From Ruminococcus turbiniformis (GTDB lineage Bacteria; Bacillota; Clostridia; Lachnospirales; Lachnospiraceae): a stretch of DNA of 64,000 bases. Location of the stretch: positions 1-64,000 of the forward strand of contig NZ_JAJEQX010000020.1 in NCBI RefSeq assembly GCF_020687545.1, read 5' to 3'. Position numbers and translations under genes: made by a program. Positions 58,087-64,000 of this stretch are shown piece by piece; the first letter of the stretch is position 1, and every line of letters starts with the position of its first letter. A model generated the notes under the pieces. It was not told the DNA's origin. It made no database searches and worked only from the letters and a program-made list of their open reading frames with translations.

Positions 58087-61000
58087 ATGGGAAAAATAAG
58101 AGCCCTGCTGGCAGCAGTGGTTACCGTATGCGGACTCTTATTGGGAGGTTTGACCGCAGCCGCAGCGGATACCGGCACAATGAATATTATTTCTGAAGAC
58201 ACTGTGGTGCGAAAAGGGCAGACAGTGGAACTTGAGGTGTCCCTCAGTATTCCGCACGGAGCAGAAGATGGAGTTAATGTCCTCAAAGGAACTCTTTTGT
58301 ATGACAGGGAAGTATTTGAAGATGCGCAAGCCGGGAACTTTGAGGGGAAAAACTCCTGGGAGAGACTGTTCTATAACCAGGATAACGGACAGTTTGTCCT
58401 GATCCACAGGGCGGGGAGCGGCAAAGAAGGAGATGTGTTTCGCCTTACGCTTACCGCGAAACAAGATATTACGGCGGGAGAGACTTGGATAAAAGTGACA
58501 GATGCTGTTGTGTCTGACGGAAAAGAGAATGTAAATCCTGCAGATTCTGCACTTTCTCTTTCGGCAGTTTCAGACAGCAGTGAAAGTGCGGACGGCAGTG
58601 AGGGCTCAGGAAACAGCGGTTCGGACGGGTCAGGGGAGACAGTATCCGCAGTCCGTTCCGGCGATTCGGCAGCAGGCGCGCTTTTGATATGCGGTGCGGC
58701 ACTGCTGACAGTCATCGCGGGAGGAACGGTTTATGTATTAAAAAAGAAAAAAAGTGTATCCCGGAAAATGAAAATTTTGGCGGGAGTGATCATATGTATC
58801 GGTGGATTTTCAATGCTTGCAGGAGGCATGCGCACGTATGCGTTCAAGGGAGATATAAACGACGACAGCGTTTCGGATTATTCGGATGTAGAGCTTCTGG
58901 AAAGACATCTGATCGGACTCGAAGAGATCCCCAAAGAACATATAAGCCGCGCGGATATGGATGGAGACAGTGAACTGACGGTCAAAGATATCGCCATCCT
59001 TATCCGCAGGATTGAAAAAAATCTGAAGTATGAGGTGGAGCTGCAGTCTGTAACGGAACGCTTCTATTACGGGAAAGGAGAAGAGACGGAGCTTAAGTTC
59101 CGGGCAGAAGTTCCGTACGGCGCACAGATTGAGCGGGTGATGATAGACGGCCGGGAGTACCCCGCAGAGAAAGCGGCAGACGAACCGGTCTACACGGTCA
59201 GGCCGGATTCCGGCACCACATCCGGAGTGAGGGCTTTTCACATGACAAACGTCATTCTTGATACGGGATATGATGTGACTGTGGATTATACGGAAAAGAT
59301 CGATGTGCTGAAAGAGGAACCATATGTGGAGAATTTCCTTTCTGAAGAGCTGACGGACACAGCGCAGATGAAAGTCTCGTTTTCCCTTAGAGATCCGGAT
59401 CAGGCGCTTACGTCAGCTTTTGCGGAGGTTATAAAAAATTCCGACGGAACACAGATTATATCGGAGAAACTTTCAGCGGGAGAAAATGAGCTTGCTTTAG
59501 ATTTGGAGGAGAATGAAGCGTATACAGTTCATCTGAACGGAAACTACAACAGGGATTCGGATGAGCTGGACGCAGAAGAAGATTTCAGCGGAAGTTTTTC
59601 TGTTGTTAAAGAAGTGGAGCTTAACCTGAATTACCGGTTTACCTTTGGCGGGATGAAAACTGCCGCAGCAGATGGAAACCTTTCGGGGCGGTTCGGGAAG
59701 AATGAGCCGATTCTTCTTCTCTTTGAGAGCGGAAACAATACCGGATTTGTACCTGAACGCATTACCGTGAATGGGAAGAGCTATCCCGTAAATCAGACAG
59801 AAAGCGGCTACTCTGCGACACTGGACGGATTTGACCGGACAGGGGAGACAAAAATCCGTGCAGAGCAGATTGTCCTTACAAACGGAAAAGCTTTTGAACT
59901 GACACAGGATAATGTTATTCTCGTACATATTACTAAAGAGAGACCGCAGGTGCAGGATCTTTTTGCCAAAGAAGATGAAAAGGCCGGGGAATTTCTTGTC
60001 TCTTTCCGGCTTTCTGACCCGGACAGAGCGCTGTCCGCGCACCGGATCCTGATCAGAAACGCGGATGGAGATATTGCAGCAGAACAGCAGTTTACGGCAG
60101 AAGCAGGGGGTACCGATGCGTTTGAAGAGACAGTGCCTCTGTCCGATACAGGGATTACATCTGCCTATACTGTACAGATTGCGGCGGACTGCGATCTGTC
60201 GGAAGACGGCTCGGAGGCTGAAACGGGAAAAGTGCTTTCTGAATACAGTGTACAGGCACGTCCCAGAGTGATTGTCACAGACGGATGGGCGGAGAAAACC
60301 TATGTGGAAAAGGGAGAGGAGATCGGGGTATTTTACAGGATTGAGCATAACACCGGTTCGGAACCTGCAGCTGTTGTATGCGGTTTTCAGGAGGAAAAGA
60401 TCAGTCCGGAAGAAGACGGGTCATGGCAGGCGCGTGTGGCATCACCGGAAGAGGCCGGGCCTTATGAAACTGCTCTTACGCAGGTACTGTTTGCGGACGG
60501 GACAATACTGGATGCCGCATGGAAAATCCGGACAGAGGTACTGAAGGATCTGCCCTCGGCGGAAGGCTTTTCTTATGAAAAGACAGCCGGCGATGAACTG
60601 GCTGTTTACTTTGAGATTGAAGATCCTGACAAAGCGCTCACAGGCGCCCGGGTGGAGATCGCAGAGCAGAATGGGGATATCATTCTCGCGGAAAATGTAT
60701 CGGAGGGAGAAAATAAAATTTTGACGCCTCTGAAGACAGCGGAGAATTACACGGTGACTGTGACGGCGGACTGTGACAGAGATTCGAATACTCTGGATGA
60801 TCAGTCCAATGCGGTTAAGGGATATACGCTCCTTTCTGAGAATGTATCTGTATCCAGAGACGCGCTGGAATTTAAAGATGTTACGGGAAACACTCTTTAT
60901 TATGCGGGAAATGCAGGTCATGAGAAGGTGGATATGATCGATATAACCGGAGGCGTCCCCGGGGATGTCTCTGACTATTACGCGGTTATAGAAATGGAAA

Positions 61001-64000
61001 ATCTGCCGGACTTCTATGCGGGAATCAGGCAGTTCCGTCTGGATGAAAACGCGAAGAAACTGTACGCGGTTGTAGATCAGGCAGATCTGATTCAGTATAA
61101 AGAGAATGGTGATAAGGCGCAGGAATATATATTTCCGGTAGCTTACAGAGACAGTGAAGGTGAACATACACCCGTAAAGAGCGCGGAGGAGCTCTTCCGG
61201 AAGATGACGGAAAAACCGGACGGGAAATTTGAGCTTACCGAAGATCTGGATGCTTCGGGCATAGCGGCGGACAAAGCGGCGTCAGCAGGAACGTTCACGG
61301 GGGAGCTTGACGGAAACGGTTACCGCATTTTTAACCTTCCCACCTCTCTGTTCGGAACATTAAGCGGCGCCTATGTCCATGACCTTGTTATCGAGGATGC
61401 GGCGGTGACGGCACAGAGAGGAGGAATACTCGCCGACGCCGTAAGAAACCGGACGGTTATTGAAAATGTGTTTATCAAGGATTCGTCGATTTCAAACAGT
61501 GTGGACGGAGTGGGAGGATTTACAGGAACCCTTTCAAATTCTACAATACGAAAAAGCGCGGCCGTGGATGTGAAGGTAAGAGGACTGGTCGCGGTGGGCG
61601 CAGTCGCGGGTAAAACAGATTCAGGCGCGCTCATTGAAGACTGTTCTGTGAGCGGAACAGTTGAGGGAACATATGACCACCCGTCCCTCGGTGCAAGAGC
61701 CGGAGGTATTGCCGGATGGCACGGGTCAGGCGCAATTCGCAGATGTATTGCCGCTGCCCGGATTATCGGGCCGTCTGACAAAGGAAACGGCGGACTGATC
61801 GGGGGACCTGACAAGGGCAGTCCCGCGATTGAGTACAGTATAAGCTTAAGCAGCGGGGACGGTTACCGGATTGCGGGCTTCGATGTACTAAAGGATGTAA
61901 AAGAGGTGTACGAGTTTTCCGGCTCGGACAGTCTGAGTAATATTCATGACGGAAACAAAGGGGGCGTAAAGGAGACAGACGCGGTTTATGAGACAGACTT
62001 TTATGAGAAAACGCTTGGCTTTGACGGGGAGGTCTGGGAGTTCGGGCTTGTCCCTTACGGAAAACTTCCTTTGCTTAAGACGGCTCCTTATACGGAGAAT
62101 AATCACCGGATCCCGGGGTATGAACAGGTAAGAAACCACAGTGATTATCGTGTGGAGAGGGAACAGGCGTATGCCAACATGGCCATGCTGATGCCTTTTA
62201 TGGATACACGTATGTGGGTGGAGTACGGCAACAGCCTTGAGAAGGAAGACCTGCTTGCCACAGGAAAAATGCAGTATGTCCTGCCCCTTGCCGAGGACGG
62301 TTCTCTTGTGAATGCGCTCACAAAGGAAATGCCGGATAAGATTAAGAAGGTCAGGGTTATATTTGAGGACGGAAAGATGCAGGAGTATGAGACGGTTTAT
62401 GAAAAGCTGCTCGGAGATGTGGCGGGAGTCTATCGTCTGAACGGTACAGATCTGAAATACCAGTTCCGAGGATATGCGGCGGACACAGATGCAGACCGTC
62501 TGGCAGAAGCGCTTGGACTGGCGGAAAAGTACGGCTATTATACGGATATTGCCGCGGCGGCGCCGGAAAATGAGAGCCGTTTGTATGCGGATTATTATGA
62601 GGAAAATGTAAAAACGAGAGCTGCCGGGATTCTGGCGGACAGGTTTATGGTACAGGAAGACTATCCTCTTTATAGTATGCATCCGGCTGTGCGTGCCCTT
62701 GCGGACGAGCGGATACGGGATGAAGAGGCGATAAAGAGAGCCCTCTATTCTTACAATTATTTTGACAAGTGGTATCACATTGAGTTCAATGGCGTGTATT
62801 TAAGCGATCTGCTGTACTTTCACGGGGAACAGACCGCTGAGGGGATGACGCCGGACGCCCTTGAGACAGCGCTGCTTGGCGTTTCCGGGGAACTTAGAGG
62901 GACAGGCAGGACTGTCGCGCTTTACAATCGCGTGCTTAAAAACTACACAGGGCGGAGTCTGACAGAATTTATTGCGGAGATGTCAGAGAAACTGGGAGGA
63001 TACGAAGACCCCAATGACTGGTTTGCTGACACTTTTAAAGGAGTGTTTGTTGAAAAACCGGCCATGGGAGATGACGGAAGCATCCGCTACAGAGCGTGGG
63101 ATAATCTGACGGGGCTTGAGGAAGAAAGAAAGAATGTGATTCTGCCGATTCTCACAGCGCCTCAGAATGATATGTATATGATCTCGGTACCGTCTCAGAT
63201 CATAATCGGGAGCATGAACAGATACCCGGATTATCTGAACAAAGACGGACAGGAACGGGAGAGGATGCTCAAAACAGCAGAAGCCTATGCCGAAAAAATG
63301 GGGATTTTCTACGGAGTGTCATCGAGATGGTCTGACAGGATCAAAACACAGTTAAATACATTCGTCAATCTCCAGTATGATACAAGGCTGGCTTTCCCGG
63401 AAAGCACTGCAGCCGCAGGGGGAGAACAGAAGAAAGGAGAGACGAGAGATCCTGTTATGAAGTGGGTCTATGAGGCGGTGGATATGTTAAACGCGCTCAA
63501 CGGAAGCGCCGCAGTGGCAAACGGAAGTATTGTTATCTGGATGTGGGATCCGGCGCTGACAACAAGTGATTATACATTTTTTACCTTCAGTCATGAGACC
63601 GCCCACAATCAGGACGGACGGTATTTTTACGGAGGAGCGGGCCGGAGAAAAGGAACAGGCGCGGAGGCCCACGCCGACGGCAATATCGCGCAGGAAATGC
63701 GGGACGGGTGCATGGTTTTTAATATTTCAAAGATCAATGATATCGGTCTGGAGATGCCTAATAATTTCAGCTATGAGCGGATCGACTCCGCAGAAAAAGT
63801 GCACAGCTACTACAGGGAGATGTTTGAGGCAGGATATGTACTCGACTATCTTGCGGCGCAGGCATTTCTCGAACTGACCCCGCAGCAGCAGGCAGCGGTG
63901 GGGGTGCAGGCAAATCATACCGCGGGAGGAAGCGACTCCATGAGTACTGTGTACAAAAGGCTTACGGCGGAGGAGTTCGCCGATATGGGCTTAAAGGATA
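58087..64000 (+). CDS. M26-type zinc metallo-endopeptidase with cohesin-like and dockerin modules (3' end outside the window)
   Basis: One uninterrupted frame of 1971 codons running off the window. Layout: signal peptide (1-28); cohesin-like domain (about 30-155); Ser/Gly linker; membrane helix (about 197-218) with KKKK; a second signal-like segment from Met228; dockerin with two Ca-binding loops (GDINDDSVSDYSDVELLERH and ADMDGDSELTVKDIAIL, 255-315); three beta modules carrying DPDxAL at 436, 644 and 846; GLUG-type repeats (about 1050-1245); then the protease. The zinc site is HETAH at 1836-1840 with Glu1860 twenty residues on, the exact HExxH-x19-E spacing of ZmpA/B/C and IgA1 protease, as is GGAGRRKGTGAE. 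The target is likely a host or mucosal glycoprotein. Confidence 0.85.
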   Translation, partial: MGKIRALLAAVVTVCGLLLGGLTAAAADTGTMNIISEDTVVRKGQTVELEVSLSIPHGAEDGVNVLKGTLLYDREVFEDAQAGNFEGKNSWERLFYNQDNGQFVLIHRAGSGKEGDVFRLTLTAKQDITAGETWIKVTDAVVSDGKENVNPADSALSLSAVSDSSESADGSEGSGNSGSDGSGETVSAVRSGDSAAGALLICGAALLTVIAGGTVYVLKKKKSVSRKMKILAGVIICIGGFSMLAGGMRTYAFKGDINDDSVSDYSDVELLERHLIGLEEIPKEHISRADMDGDSELTVKDIAILIRRIEKNLKYEVELQSVTERFYYGKGEETELKFRAEVPYGAQIERVMIDGREYPAEKAADEPVYTVRPDSGTTSGVRAFHMTNVILDTGYDVTVDYTEKIDVLKEEPYVENFLSEELTDTAQMKVSFSLRDPDQALTSAFAEVIKNSDGTQIISEKLSAGENELALDLEENEAYTVHLNGNYNRDSDELDAEEDFSGSFSVVKEVELNLNYRFTFGGMKTAAADGNLSGRFGKNEPILLLFESGNNTGFVPERITVNGKSYPVNQTESGYSATLDGFDRTGETKIRAEQIVLTNGKAFELTQDNVILVHITKERPQVQDLFAKEDEKAGEFLVSFRLSDPDRALSAHRILIRNADGDIAAEQQFTAEAGGTDAFEETVPLSDTGITSAYTVQIAADCDLSEDGSEAETGKVLSEYSVQARPRVIVTDGWAEKTYVEKGEEIGVFYRIEHNTGSEPAAVVCGFQEEKISPEEDGSWQARVASPEEAGPYETALTQVLFADGTILDAAWKIRTEVLKDLPSAEGFSYEKTAGDELAVYFEIEDPDKALTGARVEIAEQNGDIILAENVSEGENKILTPLKTAENYTVTVTADCDRDSNTLDDQSNAVKGYTLLSENVSVSRDALEFKDVTGNTLYYAGNAGHEKVDMIDITGGVPGDVSDYYAVIEMENLPDFYAGIRQFRLDENAKKLYAVVDQADLIQYKENGDKAQEYIFPVAYRDSEGEHTPVKSAEELFRKMTEKPDGKFELTEDLDASGIAADKAASAGTFTGELDGNGYRIFNLPTSLFGTLSGAYVHDLVIEDAAVTAQRGGILADAVRNRTVIENVFIKDSSISNSVDGVGGFTGTLSNSTIRKSAAVDVKVRGLVAVGAVAGKTDSGALIEDCSVSGTVEGTYDHPSLGARAGGIAGWHGSGAIRRCIAAARIIGPSDKGNGGLIGGPDKGSPAIEYSISLSSGDGYRIAGFDVLKDVKEVYEFSGSDSLSNIHDGNKGGVKETDAVYETDFYEKTLGFDGEVWEFGLVPYGKLPLLKTAPYTENNHRIPGYEQVRNHSDYRVEREQAYANMAMLMPFMDTRMWVEYGNSLEKEDLLATGKMQYVLPLAEDGSLVNALTKEMPDKIKKVRVIFEDGKMQEYETVYEKLLGDVAGVYRLNGTDLKYQFRGYAADTDADRLAEALGLAEKYGYYTDIAAAAPENESRLYADYYEENVKTRAAGILADRFMVQEDYPLYSMHPAVRALADERIRDEEAIKRALYSYNYFDKWYHIEFNGVYLSDLLYFHGEQTAEGMTPDALETALLGVSGELRGTGRTVALYNRVLKNYTGRSLTEFIAEMSEKLGGYEDPNDWFADTFKGVFVEKPAMGDDGSIRYRAWDNLTGLEEERKNVILPILTAPQNDMYMISVPSQIIIGSMNRYPDYLNKDGQERERMLKTAEAYAEKMGIFYGVSSRWSDRIKTQLNTFVNLQYDTRLAFPESTAAAGGEQKKGETRDPVMKWVYEAVDMLNALNGSAAVANGSIVIWMWDPALTTSDYTFFTFSHETAHNQDGRYFYGGAGRRKGTGAEAHADGNIAQEMRDGCMVFNISKINDIGLEMPNNFSYERIDSAEKVHSYYREMFEAGYVLDYLAAQAFLELTPQQQAAVGVQANHTAGGSDSMSTVYKRLTAEEFADMGLKD

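Noticed and set aside
59497-62778. Several long minus-strand frames (59497-60348, 60442-61167, 61888-62778)
   Set aside because: All are antisense to the metalloprotease frame, which has coherent domains throughout.
1-64000. Insertion sequences, prophage, tRNA or rRNA genes
   Set aside because: No transposase, integrase, phage structural protein, rRNA block or tRNA cloverleaf was recognised by reading the sequence; a tRNA scan was not possible here.

Overview
This window looks like chromosome from an anaerobic Firmicute of the Clostridia, most likely Lachnospiraceae. The evidence is a moderately GC-rich genome with purine-rich ribosome binding sites, the IreB-RuvX-DUF1292 cluster, a T-box ahead of pheST, oxygen-sensitive glycyl-radical and radical-SAM enzymes, and a 2-hydroxyacyl-CoA dehydratase-type activase. 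No species is claimed. There is no rRNA, tRNA, CRISPR array, transposase or prophage.

Region 1 (1-11.6 kb) holds a chimeric permease/peptidase remnant, a MATE exporter, a small alarmone synthetase, a HAD phosphatase, a MarR regulator, the giant activase with its CGGC partner, and a second MarR regulator next to a decayed MFS transporter. Region 2 (11.7-16.2 kb, minus strand) is a D-serine module: NhaC-type antiporter, alpha/beta hydrolase and D-serine ammonia-lyase, beside a cupin-XRE regulator. Region 3 (16.3-20.9 kb) is a MarR-controlled heterodimeric ABC exporter. Region 4 (21.2-35.2 kb) is mostly housekeeping: an M50-like membrane protease; moaC, GH25 lysozyme, prmA, rsmE, cysteine desulfurase and thiI; mtaB; ireB-ruvX-DUF1292, Fur, RNase J; and a trmR plus U32 (trhP-like) tRNA wobble-uridine pair. 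Region 5 (35.3-44.5 kb) has an EFR1-type flavodoxin-ferredoxin, a GntR/DUF5808 pair, a probable 6S RNA, YihY, and T-box-pheST-queA.

Region 6 (44.5-64 kb) is the accessory and most interesting part. Two regulators (YheO-like and LysR) diverge from a glycyl-radical enzyme operon: activating enzyme, glycyl-radical enzyme of the Cys-x-Glu eliminase type, YkvI-family permease, iron alcohol dehydrogenase, a 2-hydroxyacid-dehydrogenase-like protein that lacks the expected catalytic Arg and His, and a MalY/PatB PLP enzyme. It runs on into a TPR/DUF4037/DUF4125 trio. I cannot match this gene set to a described glycyl-radical pathway. The window ends inside a secreted M26-type zinc metalloprotease of more than 1971 residues that looks like an in-frame fusion of a cohesin-like surface protein to a dockerin-bearing protease.

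Between genes there is a dispersed repeat family (four copies of a TGTACAGGCGACG-type element directly after terminator T-tracts), a 33-nt hairpin repeat present twice, an 18-bp tandem repeat that includes the end of trmR, and a duplicated 3' end of pheS.
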